Positions 21,596 to 30,650 of a stretch of DNA of 64,000 bases are shown piece by piece (within the stretch, counting starts at the first letter, position 1; each line of letters begins with the position of its first letter). Source of the DNA: a bacterium. Its GTDB lineage: Bacteria > Krumholzibacteriota > Krumholzibacteriia > LZORAL124-64-63. Location: positions 372,001 through 436,000 of the forward strand of contig JADJYS010000002.1 in assembly GCA_016719645.1 (NCBI GenBank), read 5' to 3'. The position numbers and the translations under genes are program-made. The notes below the pieces were generated by a model. The model saw only the letters and a list, made by a program, of their open reading frames with translations, was not told the DNA's origin and searched no databases.

Positions 21596-22494
21596 TCCGG
21601 CGCCCCCGCCGGATCGCCCGCGCCGCCGCCGAGGGAGTCCCGGACCCCTCGGCGGTAGGCTTCCTGCAGCCGGCGCGTGAGCGGCCCCGGCGCGCCGTCG
21701 CCCACCGGGGCGCCGTCGACCGCCGTCACCGGCACGATCTCCTTCACCGAACCGCACAGGAACACCTCGTCGGCGCCCGCGAGGTCGGCCGCCGTGACGT
21801 CGGCCTCGGCGCAGGGCAGGCCCAGCCGCGCCGCCGCCTCGATCACCAGCGCGCGCGTGCGGCCGCCGAGCAGGCCCCGCGACAGCGGCGGGGTCGCGAG
21901 GCGGCCGGCGCGGACCACGAAGACGTTGCTGGTCGCGCCCTCGAGCAGGCGGTCCCGGTCGTCGCAGATCAGGGCCTCGGCGCAGCCGCGGCGCCGGGCC
22001 TCGCGCAGGGCCAGCACCGTGGGCAGGTAGTTGAGCGACTTGACCCCGGGCGAGTTGCCCCGCCGGAAGCCCTCGCGCAGCACGGCGACCGGCACGCCGT
22101 CGCGCTGCCAGGCGGGCAGGTGCCCGCCGAGGGCCTCGACCCAGGCCGAGACCGTGGGCGCGAGGTCGCCGAGGCCCTCCAGGGGGAGCGGGTCCTCGGG
22201 GGCGCCGCCGCGGCTGACGTTCAGCCGGCAGCGGGCGTCGCGGCCCGCCAGCCCGTTGCGCCGGACCAGCTCCGCGACGATCGCCGCCACGGCCGCCGGA
22301 TCGGGGCGCCAGGCGAAGTCGAGCGCCGCGAGGTTGGCGGCGAGGCGGCCGAGGTGCCCGTCGAGGTCGAAGGGGCGGCCCCCGTAGAGCCGGATCGTCT
22401 CGAACACGCCGTCGCCGTAGAGGTAGCCGCCGTCGAACAGCCCGACCCGGGCTTCGCGGGCGTCGAGATACTTTCCGTTGAGAAATACGATCAC
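21592..22494 (-). CDS. Class IV PLP-dependent aminotransferase / aminodeoxychorismate lyase family
   Basis: A 300-residue fold-type IV PLP enzyme starting at GTG 22494 with GGAAGG upstream. The N-terminal GDGVFETIR, the Schiff-base lysine Lys152 in SPGVKSLNYL and the cofactor-binding EGATSNVFVV (Glu185) are intact. Members include branched-chain aminotransferase, D-amino-acid aminotransferase and 4-amino-4-deoxychorismate lyase. The short GDGVFETIR start and total length fit the lyase or D-amino-acid type at least as well as IlvE, and no biosynthetic neighbour decides between them. It is divergent from the nuo operon and convergent with the NYN gene. Confidence 0.88.
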   Translation of the reverse strand: MIVFLNGKYLDAREARVGLFDGGYLYGDGVFETIRLYGGRPFDLDGHLGRLAANLAALDFAWRPDPAAVAAIVAELVRRNGLAGRDARCRLNVSRGGAPEDPLPLEGLGDLAPTVSAWVEALGGHLPAWQRDGVPVAVLREGFRRGNSPGVKSLNYLPTVLALREARRRGCAEALICDDRDRLLEGATSNVFVVRAGRLATPPLSRGLLGGRTRALVIEAAARLGLPCAEADVTAADLAGADEVFLCGSVKEIVPVTAVDGAPVGDGAPGPLTRRLQEAYRRGVRDSLGGGAGDPAGAPD

Positions 22495-22542
22495 CGGATC
22501 TACCTTCCCGGAACGAGCGTTGACGCTAGCCGGAGCCGGCCC

Positions 22543-22571
22543 AGCCTAGGCCCCGGCGGGCCCGGATGCAA
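22543..22571 (-). promoter_or_regulatory. Promoter of the class IV aminotransferase gene
   Basis: Minus-strand TTGCAT (22566-22571) and TAGGCT (22543-22548) are 17 bp apart, about 49 bp before the GTG. It is back-to-back with the nuo promoter. Confidence 0.42.
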
Positions 22572-22604
22572 GGCCGGGGGCGTCTCCGGGGGAGCACGGC
22601 CGGG

Positions 22605-22632
22605 TTGACAGGCGGGGATTCTGTGGTAGCGT
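22605..22632 (+). promoter_or_regulatory. Probable promoter of the nuo operon
   Basis: A perfect -35 TTGACA (22605-22610) is followed after 16 bp by TAGCGT (22627-22632), leaving a leader of roughly 95 nt before nuoA. A second TTGACA at 22654-22659 has no recognisable -10. Confidence 0.4.
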
Positions 22633-22735
22633 GACGCACCGGCTGTGAAAAACTTGACAAAGATCGTGCGGATTCGGGCGGCGCGCCCGGTCCCGCGGAC
22701 GGCCGGCGAGGGGCCCGGCCCGGCGAGGAGCTGCC

Positions 22736-23110
22736 GTGACGAGCGCACAAGCGATCCCCCTGCTGATGGTCGTGGGCATGGCCGCCCTGCTGGCCCTGCT
22801 GTTCCTGGGGCTCAGCGGCTGGCTCGGGCCCTTCCGGCCGGACCGCCTGAAAGCCACGACCTACGAGTGCGGCGTCCCGGCGCGCAGCTCGGTGCAGATC
22901 CGCTTCTTCGTGCGCTTCTTCCTGGTGGCCCTGCTGTTCCTGCTGTTCGACCTCGAGGCGGTGTTCCTCTACCCCTGGGCCATCCTGTTCCGCTCCATGG
23001 TCGCCGAGGGCCGCGCGGCCTTCGCGCTGGGCGAGATGGGCGCCTTCGTGGCGGTGCTGGTCGTCGGCTTCGTCTACGTCTGGAAGAAAGGCGGGCTCGA
23101 ATGGCAGTGA
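22736..23110 (+). CDS. nuoA: NADH-quinone oxidoreductase subunit A
   Basis: A 124-residue membrane subunit from GTG 22736 (GAGGAG upstream) with three predicted helices and the family segments YECGVPA and LLFLLFDLEAVFLYPW. The conserved Asp/Glu of the second helix and the quinone-proximal loop are present. It sits at the junction of the membrane and peripheral arms of complex I. It is the first gene of a 13-gene nuo operon and overlaps nuoB by 10 bp. Confidence 0.95.
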   Translation: MTSAQAIPLLMVVGMAALLALLFLGLSGWLGPFRPDRLKATTYECGVPARSSVQIRFFVRFFLVALLFLLFDLEAVFLYPWAILFRSMVAEGRAAFALGEMGAFVAVLVVGFVYVWKKGGLEWQ

Positions 23111-23607
23111 CGCTCGACAGCCCCAGCAACTTCCTCACGACGCGGCTGCGGCAGGCCGTGAACTGGGGGCGGCAGTACTCGCTGTGGCCGCTGCCCTTCG
23201 GCACCGCGTGCTGCGCCATCGAGTTCATGAGCACGGTCTCGTCCTACAACGACATCAGCCGCTTCGGCGCCGAGGCGGTGCGCTTCTCGCCGCGCCAGTC
23301 GGACCTGCTCATCGTCGCCGGCACGATCTCCTACAAGCAGGCGCCGATCCTCAAGACGATCTACGCCCAGATGTGCGAGCCCAAGTGGGTCATCGCCATG
23401 GGCGTCTGCGCGAGCAGCGGCGGCTTCTACAACAACTACTCCACGCTGCAGGGGATCGACCACATCATCCCGGTGGACTTCTACGTGGCCGGCTGCCCGC
23501 CCACGCCGGAGAACCTGCTGGGCGCGCTGGTGCAGCTGCAGGAGAAGGTGAGCCGGGAGGGGCTGGTCCCCGCCGGCCGCCGCCACGGGACCGGGACCGG
23601 CGCCTGA
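23101..23607 (+). CDS. nuoB: NADH-quinone oxidoreductase subunit B (cluster N2)
   Basis: A 168-residue peripheral-arm subunit holding the terminal [4Fe-4S] cluster N2 next to the quinone site. The tandem cysteines in TACCAIEFM, the Cys of MGVCASSGGF and the Cys of VAGCPPTPE provide the four ligands. The start ATG 23101 lies inside the end of nuoA, a translational-coupling overlap. The C-terminus ends in a short Gly/Thr-rich tail. Confidence 0.97.
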   Translation: MAVTLDSPSNFLTTRLRQAVNWGRQYSLWPLPFGTACCAIEFMSTVSSYNDISRFGAEAVRFSPRQSDLLIVAGTISYKQAPILKTIYAQMCEPKWVIAMGVCASSGGFYNNYSTLQGIDHIIPVDFYVAGCPPTPENLLGALVQLQEKVSREGLVPAGRRHGTGTGA

Positions 23608-23648
23608 GCGCCGCCGACGCTTCACCGCCACCGCACAGGACGGAGCGC

Positions 23649-25373
23649 ATGAGCCAGAAGCTGGTAGAACGCCTGCGGGCGGAGTTCGGCGACCGCATCC
23701 TGGACGCCGGCTCGCAGCACGGCGACGAGTCCGTGGTCGTCGGCCGCGAGGACCTGCCGGCGGTCGCCGCCCACCTCAAGGGCCGCGAGGCCTGCGAGCT
23801 GCTGCTGGACGTCGTGGGCGTGGACCGCAGCGAGCTGCCCGCGCACCGCGACGACCCCGAGCGTTTCGAGGTCGTCTACAACCTGCGCTCGCTGGCGCGC
23901 AACCACCGGCTGCTGGTGAAGGTCCGCGCGGGGGAGGGCCAGGACGTGCCGTCCCTGGCCGGCCTGTACAGCTCGGCCAACTGGGCCGAGCGCGAGGTCT
24001 ACGACCTCTACGGCGTGCGCTTCCGGGGGCACCCGGACCTGCGCCGGATCCTCTGCCACCACGAGTTCGAGGGCCACGCCCTGCGCAAGGACTACCCGAT
24101 CGAGCGCGGCCAGTTCCTCTCCGTGCCCGAGAAGCTCATCCAGGACCACGAGATCGAGCGCGCGGCGCACCGGGCCGACGCCTCCCGCGGCTCGGTCCAG
24201 CCCTCGGACCTCCTGACGGTGAACATCGGGCCGAGCCACCCCGCGACCCACGGCGCCCTGCGGGCCGAGGTGCTGCTCGACGGCGAGACCATCGTCGAGG
24301 CCCGCACCGAGATCGGCTACCTGCACCGCTGCTTCGAGAAGGAGGCCGAGGACCACACCTGGGCCCAGGTGATGCCGTACACCGACCGCCTCAACTACGT
24401 CTCGGCGATGCTGAACAACTGCATCTACTGCGCCGCGGTCGAGAAGATGTTCGACGCCGAGATCCCGCCGCGGGCGCGGGTCGTGCGCGTGATCGTCAGC
24501 GAGCTGGCGCGCATCATCGACCACCTGGTCTGCGTGTGCGCCAACCTGGTGGACCTCGGCGCGCTGACCAACTACTGGTTCTTCTACAACGTGCGCGAGA
24601 GCATCTACTACGACGTGATCGAGCCGCTGTGCGGGTCGCGCCTGACGACCAACTTCACGCGCATCGGCGGCCTGGGCTACGACGTGTTCGAGGGCTTCGA
24701 GGCGGCGATCGAGCGCAACCTGGTCAAGCTGGAGACGGCCATCGGCGAGGTGACGGGCCTGGTCGCCCGCAACCGCATCTTCCTGGACCGCACCGTGGGC
24801 ATCGGGGCCATGACCGCCGAGCAGGCCCTCGACTGGGGCTTCACCGGCCCCTGCCTGCGCGCCACCGGCCTGGCCTACGACGTGCGCAAGCACGCGCCCT
24901 ACGACGGCTACGAGACCTACGACTTCGACGTGCCGGTCGGCACGGCCGGCGACACCCGCGACCGCATCATGGTCCGCATCGAGGAGATGCGCCAGAGCGC
25001 GCGCATCATCCGCCAGGCGCTGGCGCGCGGCCTGCCCGGCGGCCCGATCCTGGCCGACGACCCGCGCTTCGCGCTGCCGCCCAAGGAGAAGGTCTACGGC
25101 AGCATCGAGGGCGTCATGAACCAGTTCAAGCTGATCATGGAGGGCGCCCGCGTGCCGGCCGGCGAGGCCTACGGCTTCGGCGAGGGCGGCAACGGCGAGC
25201 TGGGCTTCTACTGCGTGTCCGACGGCGGCGGCCGGCCCTACCGCGTCAAGGTGCGCCCGCCCTGCTTCCCGATCTTCTCGGCCTTCGGGGAGATGGTCAA
25301 GGGCCTGATGATCCCCGACGCCGTGGCGATCCTCGGCAGCATCAACATCATCGCCGGCGAGCTGGACAGGTGA
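23649..25373 (+). CDS. nuoCD: NADH-quinone oxidoreductase subunits C and D, fused
   Basis: A 574-residue fusion. The first 160 residues are NuoC (49% of its core seen in NWAEREVYDLYGVRF and RILCHHEFEGHALRKDYP is family signature), and from about 185 on the sequence is NuoD (NIGPSHPATHGALR, then YLHRCFEKEAEDHTW, ending DAVAILGSINIIAGELDR). NuoD descends from the large hydrogenase subunit and lines the quinone chamber. The fusion occurs in E. coli and several other groups; many bacteria keep two genes. ATG 23649 follows GGAG, 41 bp after nuoB. Confidence 0.96.
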   Translation: MSQKLVERLRAEFGDRILDAGSQHGDESVVVGREDLPAVAAHLKGREACELLLDVVGVDRSELPAHRDDPERFEVVYNLRSLARNHRLLVKVRAGEGQDVPSLAGLYSSANWAEREVYDLYGVRFRGHPDLRRILCHHEFEGHALRKDYPIERGQFLSVPEKLIQDHEIERAAHRADASRGSVQPSDLLTVNIGPSHPATHGALRAEVLLDGETIVEARTEIGYLHRCFEKEAEDHTWAQVMPYTDRLNYVSAMLNNCIYCAAVEKMFDAEIPPRARVVRVIVSELARIIDHLVCVCANLVDLGALTNYWFFYNVRESIYYDVIEPLCGSRLTTNFTRIGGLGYDVFEGFEAAIERNLVKLETAIGEVTGLVARNRIFLDRTVGIGAMTAEQALDWGFTGPCLRATGLAYDVRKHAPYDGYETYDFDVPVGTAGDTRDRIMVRIEEMRQSARIIRQALARGLPGGPILADDPRFALPPKEKVYGSIEGVMNQFKLIMEGARVPAGEAYGFGEGGNGELGFYCVSDGGGRPYRVKVRPPCFPIFSAFGEMVKGLMIPDAVAILGSINIIAGELDR

Positions 25374-25389
25374 GAAAGGAAGCGGTGAC

Positions 25390-25932
25390 ATGAGCGTACC
25401 GGTCGAGGACGGGACCGGCTTCGGGCTCGACGGGCGGGACGCCGCGCGCTTCGCGGACATCCTCGCCCGCTACCCGACGCGGCGCAGCGCGCTGATGCCG
25501 ACCCTGTGGCTGATCCAGGACCGCGACGGCCACATCTCGGACGCGGCCGTCAGCTGGACGGCGGCGCAGCTCGAGCTGTCGGAGGCCAAGGTCCGCGAGG
25601 TCGTCTCGTTCTACGCGATGTACCGCGACCGGCCGCAGGCCCGCCACGTCCTGCAGGTCTGCCACAACATCAGCTGCCACATCATGGGCGCGCAGCCCCT
25701 GATGATCCATCTGGAGGGGAAGCTGGGGATCCGCCGGGGGGAGGCCACGCCCGACGGCGAGTTCGCCCTCGAAGGCGTCGAGTGCCTCGGCGCCTGCGGC
25801 ATGGGACCCTGCCTGCAGCTGGGCCGGCACCTCTACGAGCACCTCACCCCCGAGAAGGCCGACGCCCTCGTGGACGGCCTGCGCCGGGGCGATCCTCCCC
25901 GGCCGGACACCGACCGGGACCTGGAGGAGTAG
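25390..25932 (+). CDS. nuoE: NADH-quinone oxidoreductase subunit E
   Basis: A 180-residue thioredoxin-fold subunit binding the [2Fe-2S] cluster N1a. Ligands are in VCHNISCHIMG (Cys-x4-Cys) and ECLGACGMGPC (Cys-x3-Cys). The helical N-terminal part contains the usual WIQD-like and VVSFYAMYRDRP segments. It forms the NADH dehydrogenase module with NuoF and NuoG. Only one base separates its stop from the nuoF ATG. Confidence 0.96.
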   Translation: MSVPVEDGTGFGLDGRDAARFADILARYPTRRSALMPTLWLIQDRDGHISDAAVSWTAAQLELSEAKVREVVSFYAMYRDRPQARHVLQVCHNISCHIMGAQPLMIHLEGKLGIRRGEATPDGEFALEGVECLGACGMGPCLQLGRHLYEHLTPEKADALVDGLRRGDPPRPDTDRDLEE

Positions 25933-25933
25933 G

Positions 25934-27238
25934 ATGAACCAGGACCAGTACCGGATCCTCTCGAAGCGCTTCGGCCGGCGCGACGGCCACAAGCTGGCGG
26001 CGTACGAGGCCGACGGCGGCTACCGCGCCCTGAAGCGGGCGGTCGGCGAGCTGGGCGCCCCCGCCGTGCGCGAGGAGGTCAAGGCCTCCGGCCTGCGCGG
26101 CCGCGGCGGCGCCGGCTTCCCCGCGGGCGTGAAGTGGGGCTTCGTGCCGCCGGGCGCCGAGACGGTCTACTTCATGGTCAACGCCGACGAGTCCGAGCCC
26201 GGCACCTTCAAGGACCGCTACCTGCTGGACTACGACCCGCACGCGGTGATCGAGGGCTCGGCGATCTCCTCGTTCGCGGTCGGGGCGAAGCTCTGCGTGA
26301 TCTACATCCGCGGCGAGTTCGGCTGGCTGGTCGACCGCGTGCAGAAGGCCGTGGACGAGGCCTACGCCGCCGGCTACCTCGGCCGGGGCGCCTTCGGCGG
26401 CGCCTACGAGCTCGAGATGATCGTGCACAAGGGCGCCGGCGCCTACATCTGCGGCGAGGAGACGGGCCTGATCAACTCGGTGACCGGCCTGAAGGGCCAG
26501 CCGAGCATCAAGCCGCCGTTCCCGGCCGTCAGCGGGTTTTTGGGCCAGCCGACCATCGTCAACAACGTCGAGACCGTGGCCGCCGTGCCCTGGATCCTCG
26601 AGCACGGGGCGGCCGCCTACCGGAAGTTCGGCACCGAGAAGTCGCCCGGCACCAAGCTGTTCAGCGTGAGCGGCCCGGTCCGCCGGCCCGGGGTGCACGA
26701 GATCCCCCTGGGCCTGCCGTTCCGCGAGTTCTTCACGGACTGGCTGGGCGGCATGGCCGACGGCGAGGAGCTGAAGGCCGTGATCATGGGCGGCTCGTCG
26801 GTCCCGGTGCTGACGGCCGCGGAGGCCATGGAGACGGCCCTGGACTACGAGTCCCTGGCCGCGGCCGGCACCATGCTCGGCTCCGGCGGGATGATCATCA
26901 TCCCGCAGCGCTGCGACATGGTGGAGCTGATCCAGGTCCTGATGCACTTCTACTGGGACGAGTCCTGCGGCCAGTGCACCCCCTGCCGCGAGGGCACGGG
27001 CTGGCTGCACAAGATCGTCAAGCGCCTGCGCCGGGGCGAGGGCGCCCCGGAGGACCTCGCCCTGCTCGAGCGGGTCTGCGACGGCATGGCCGGCCTGACG
27101 ATCTGCCCCCTGGCGGACGCGGCCGTGATGCCGATGCGCAGCTTCCTGCAGCGCTTCCGGCCCGAATTCGAGGCGCTGGCCGCGGGGCGCCGTGCGACCG
27201 AACCCGACTCCCGCTGGGCGCGGGAGATCAGGAGCTGA
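25934..27238 (+). CDS. nuoF: NADH-quinone oxidoreductase subunit F (FMN, NADH site)
   Basis: A 434-residue flavoprotein that takes the hydride from NADH. Visible are the glycine-rich NADH/FMN region (LRGRGGAGFPAGVKW), NADESEPGTFKDR, YICGEETGLINS and the N3 [4Fe-4S] ligand motif ESCGQCTPCREGTGW. All match the family without gaps. The C-terminus ends with a short Arg-rich tail. It is directly downstream of nuoE and four bases before nuoG. Confidence 0.97.
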   Translation: MNQDQYRILSKRFGRRDGHKLAAYEADGGYRALKRAVGELGAPAVREEVKASGLRGRGGAGFPAGVKWGFVPPGAETVYFMVNADESEPGTFKDRYLLDYDPHAVIEGSAISSFAVGAKLCVIYIRGEFGWLVDRVQKAVDEAYAAGYLGRGAFGGAYELEMIVHKGAGAYICGEETGLINSVTGLKGQPSIKPPFPAVSGFLGQPTIVNNVETVAAVPWILEHGAAAYRKFGTEKSPGTKLFSVSGPVRRPGVHEIPLGLPFREFFTDWLGGMADGEELKAVIMGGSSVPVLTAAEAMETALDYESLAAAGTMLGSGGMIIIPQRCDMVELIQVLMHFYWDESCGQCTPCREGTGWLHKIVKRLRRGEGAPEDLALLERVCDGMAGLTICPLADAAVMPMRSFLQRFRPEFEALAAGRRATEPDSRWAREIRS

Positions 27239-27242
27239 GCCC

Positions 27243-28829
27243 ATGGTCAAGGTGACGATCGACGGCACGGAGCTGGAGTTCGCCGCGGGCACGTCGCTCT
27301 TCGACGCCTGCCGCACGGCGCGCGGGGAGGCGCTGCCCCACTTCTGCTACCACCCCGACCTGTCCGTGGCCGGCGTCTGCCGCCTCTGCCAGGTCGAGGT
27401 GGAGGGGATGCCCAAGCTGACCATCGCCTGCAACACGACGGTGCGCGAGGGCATGGTCGTGCACACCCGCAGCGAGAAGGTGCGGCGGGCGGCGCAGCAG
27501 ATCCTGGAGATGCACCTCATCAACCACCCCGTCGACTGCCCGATCTGCGACCAGGCCGGCGAGTGCGGCCTGCAGGACCAGTACATGACCTACGGGCTCT
27601 ACGAGTCCGAGGTGGGCAAGTCGGACAAGGTGCACAAGGCCAAGGTGCAGGTCATCGGGCCGCGCGTCGTGCTGGACAAGGAGCGCTGCGTGCTCTGCAG
27701 CCGCTGCGTGCGCTTCTGCGACGAGGTGACCCGCACCGGCGAGCTGGGCATCTTCAACCGCGGCGACCGCGCCGAGATCGGCGTCGCCCCGGGCCGCCAG
27801 CTCGACAACGCCTACAGCCTCAACACGGTCGACATCTGCCCGGTCGGCGCGCTGACCAGCCTGGACTTCCGCTTCAAGAAGCGGGTCTGGCTGCTCCGCA
27901 GCACGCCCTCGCTCTGCCACGGCTGCGCCACCGGCTGCAGCGTGCGCGTCGACCACGAGGCCGGCACCGTCTACCGGCTCAAGCCGCGCCGCAACCCGGC
28001 GGTCAACGGCGCCTGGATGTGCGACGAGGGCCGCGACACCTACCGGGAGCTCCACGCCGACACGCGCCTGCGCGAGCCCCTGCTGCGGCGCGACGGCGCG
28101 CTGCGGCCGGCGACCTGGCCCGAGGCGTGGGCGACGCTGGCCGCCGCGGCCGGCCCCGCGGCGCCGCTGGGCTTCGCCGTGGTGTCGCCCCGCCAGAGCC
28201 TGGAAGAGATCGCCCTGTTCGCGCACCTGGCCGCCGTGCTCGGCGCGCCGGCGGCCGGCGTCAGCGGCGGCGCCCGCGAGGCCGACCGCGGCGAGGGCGA
28301 CGACCTGCTGCGCAGCGCCGACCGCGCCCCCAACCGCGCCGCGCTGGCGTGGCTGGGCCTGGACGAGCCCGCCGGCGCCGACCTCGCGGCGCGCGTGCGC
28401 GCCGCCCGGGGCGCCGTGCTGGTCTACGGCGCCGACCCCGCGGCCGACGCGCCCGGCTGGCGCGAGGCGGTCGCCGGCCGCACCGTGATCCACCTCGGGA
28501 CCCACCGCAACGCCACGGCCGAGTCGGCGGACATCGTGATCCCGCTGGGCGCCTGGGCGGAGAAGGACGGGCTGCTGGTCAACCGCCAGGGCCGCGTGCA
28601 GGCGTCGCGCCGCGCGATCGCGCGCCCCGGCCTCGCCCAGGAGGACTGGCGCTTCCTGGCCGACTGGCTGGCGGCGGCGGGCGCGACGGAGTTCCCGGCC
28701 TCGCTGCCGGACCTGCGCCGCTGGGTCGCCGGCCGCGTGCCCGCCCTGGCCGGCGTCGACCTGAACGCCCTGCCGCCGGAGGGGCTGGTCCCCGGCGCCG
28801 TCGCCGCGGGTGCCGGAGGTGAGCGCTGA
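27243..28829 (+). CDS. nuoG: NADH-quinone oxidoreductase subunit G
   Basis: A 528-residue iron-sulfur subunit. The N-terminal ferredoxin domain carries Cys pairs (FCYHPDLSVAGVCRLCQ). The His/Cys-liganded cluster follows (HPVDCPICDQAGECGLQD), then a [4Fe-4S] ferredoxin motif (CVLCSRCVRFC). A further CHGCATGC motif opens the molybdopterin-oxidoreductase-like domain, where the extra N7-type cluster sits in some species. That last domain is shorter than in E. coli NuoG (about 900 residues) and ends with an Ala-rich stretch. The stop overlaps the nuoH start (TGATG). Confidence 0.95.
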   Translation: MVKVTIDGTELEFAAGTSLFDACRTARGEALPHFCYHPDLSVAGVCRLCQVEVEGMPKLTIACNTTVREGMVVHTRSEKVRRAAQQILEMHLINHPVDCPICDQAGECGLQDQYMTYGLYESEVGKSDKVHKAKVQVIGPRVVLDKERCVLCSRCVRFCDEVTRTGELGIFNRGDRAEIGVAPGRQLDNAYSLNTVDICPVGALTSLDFRFKKRVWLLRSTPSLCHGCATGCSVRVDHEAGTVYRLKPRRNPAVNGAWMCDEGRDTYRELHADTRLREPLLRRDGALRPATWPEAWATLAAAAGPAAPLGFAVVSPRQSLEEIALFAHLAAVLGAPAAGVSGGAREADRGEGDDLLRSADRAPNRAALAWLGLDEPAGADLAARVRAARGAVLVYGADPAADAPGWREAVAGRTVIHLGTHRNATAESADIVIPLGAWAEKDGLLVNRQGRVQASRRAIARPGLAQEDWRFLADWLAAAGATEFPASLPDLRRWVAGRVPALAGVDLNALPPEGLVPGAVAAGAGGER

Positions 28830-30100
28830 TGGACCTCGTGCTGACGACCTTCCTGAAGATGGCCTTCATCCTGGCGGTGATCCTCGGGCTGGTGCCCGTG
28901 CTGATCTGGGCCGAGCGCAAGGGCTCGGCCTTCATCCAGGACCGCACCGGGCCGAACCGGGCGGGCATCGCGGGCATCCGGCTCGCCGGGCTGATCCACC
29001 CGATCGCCGACGTGCTGAAGCTCCTGTTCAAGGAAGACGTGCGGCCGGCCGGAGTCCACCGCGTGATGTACGCGCTGGCGCCGTTCCTGGTCTTCTTCGT
29101 CTCCCTGCTGACCTACGCGGTGATCCCCTTCGGCGACTACCTCGAGGTCGGCGGCCGCCGCATCCCGCTGGTGGTGGCCGACCTCGACGTGGGCATCCTG
29201 TACGTGCTGGCCATCGCCAGCCTGGGCACCTACGGCATCGTCATGGGCGGCTGGGCCTCGAACAACAAGTACACCTTCCTCGGCGCGGTGCGCTCCACGT
29301 CGCAGATGATCAGCTACGAGATCAGCATGGGCCTGGCGCTGATGGGCCTGCTGCTGGTCAGCGAGTCGCTGCGCCTGACCGACGTGGTGGCCGGGCAGGG
29401 CCAGCTGCTCTGGGGCTTCCTGCCGCGCTGGGGCGTGGTGGTCCAGCCCCTGGGCGCGATCCTGTTCATGACCGCCGCCTTCGCCGAGACCAACCGCAAC
29501 CCCTTCGACCTGCCCGAGGGCGAGTCGGAGCTGGTCTCCGGCTACCACCTCGAGTACAGCTCCATGAAGTTCGCCCTGTTCTTCATGGCCGAGTACACGA
29601 ACCTGGTGGTGGCCTCGGCCCTGATCGCGACCCTCTACTTCGGCGGCTGGAACATCCCCTGGCTGTCCCGGGCCGTCATCGAAGCCCGCGCCGGCGTCCT
29701 GCTGCCGGCGCTGCTGGCCGCCCACGTCGCGGTCTGCGCCCTGGCCGCCGCGCTGTACCTGCGCCGGGCGTCCCGCGAGCGCGGCAAGTTCGGCGACGCG
29801 CGCGACCGCGAGCCCGGCCTGATGGCCGGCGTCTGCGTCGTGGCCGGCCTGGCGGGCCTCGCCGCGCTCGCCCTGCGCCCCTGGGAGATCGGCCCCGCCG
29901 GCGCCTCGCTGCTGGCGACCGTGCTGCAGGTGGGCGCCTTCGTGGGCAAGGTCGTCTTCTTCTGCTGGTTCTTCATCTGGGTGCGCTGGACCCTGCCGCG
30001 CTTCCGCTACGACCAGCTCATGCACCTGGGCTGGAAGGTGATGCTGCCGCTGGCGCTGGCCAACCTGGTCGTCACCGCGGTGGTCGCGGCGTTCGTCTGA
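28829..30100 (+). CDS. nuoH: NADH-quinone oxidoreductase subunit H
   Basis: A 423-residue membrane subunit with about nine helices that forms the quinone entry tunnel. Family signatures are ERKGSAFIQDRTGPNRAG, LKLLFKEDVRPAG, ETNRNPFDLPEGESELVSGYH and EYSSMKFALFFMAEY. A somewhat long loop near residues 285-330 (RRASRERGKFGDARDREPG) is present. Translation is coupled to nuoG by the TGATG overlap. Confidence 0.96.
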   Translation: MDLVLTTFLKMAFILAVILGLVPVLIWAERKGSAFIQDRTGPNRAGIAGIRLAGLIHPIADVLKLLFKEDVRPAGVHRVMYALAPFLVFFVSLLTYAVIPFGDYLEVGGRRIPLVVADLDVGILYVLAIASLGTYGIVMGGWASNNKYTFLGAVRSTSQMISYEISMGLALMGLLLVSESLRLTDVVAGQGQLLWGFLPRWGVVVQPLGAILFMTAAFAETNRNPFDLPEGESELVSGYHLEYSSMKFALFFMAEYTNLVVASALIATLYFGGWNIPWLSRAVIEARAGVLLPALLAAHVAVCALAAALYLRRASRERGKFGDARDREPGLMAGVCVVAGLAGLAALALRPWEIGPAGASLLATVLQVGAFVGKVVFFCWFFIWVRWTLPRFRYDQLMHLGWKVMLPLALANLVVTAVVAAFV

Positions 30101-30131
30101 CGCCCGGCCCGCCGGGAGGGATAGGGAGAGC

Positions 30132-30629
30132 ATGAACGGGAAAGTCCACGGCTACGGCGGCAAGATGACGCTCTGGGAGCGCCTGTACCTGGGCGAGATC
30201 TTCCGCGGGCTCGGCATCACGATCCGCCACGTGATCCGCAACCTGCTGCACACCGGGGACATGCCCACCGTGCAGTACCCGGAGGAGCACCGCGCCTACA
30301 GCCCCCGGTTCCGCGGGCGGCACCGGCTGATGAAGCGCGAGGACGGCACGCCGCGCTGCGTGGCCTGCATGATGTGCAGCACCGCCTGCCCCGCCGACTG
30401 CATCCACATCGTGGCCGAGGAGCACCCCGATCCCGCGATCGAGAAGGCGCCGGCGAGCTTCGAGATCGACCTGCTGCGCTGCGTCTACTGCGGCCTCTGC
30501 GAGGAGGCGTGCCCCTGCGACGCCATCCGCATGGACACGGGCATCTACGACCTCGCGGCCGACAGCCGCGAGAAGTTCTGGGTGGACAAGGAATTCCTGC
30601 TGAACAACACGACGGACGGCACGCGCTGA
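30132..30629 (+). CDS. nuoI: NADH-quinone oxidoreductase subunit I
   Basis: A 165-residue subunit with two [4Fe-4S] clusters (N6a, N6b) in a ferredoxin fold: CVACMMCSTACPADC and CVYCGLCEEACPCDAI. An amphipathic N-terminal segment (LYLGEIFRGLGITIRHVI) attaches it to the membrane arm. GGGAGGGATAGGGAGAG precedes the ATG. Confidence 0.96.
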   Translation: MNGKVHGYGGKMTLWERLYLGEIFRGLGITIRHVIRNLLHTGDMPTVQYPEEHRAYSPRFRGRHRLMKREDGTPRCVACMMCSTACPADCIHIVAEEHPDPAIEKAPASFEIDLLRCVYCGLCEEACPCDAIRMDTGIYDLAADSREKFWVDKEFLLNNTTDGTR

Positions 30630-30650
30630 CGGCGCGGGGAGGCGACTGAC

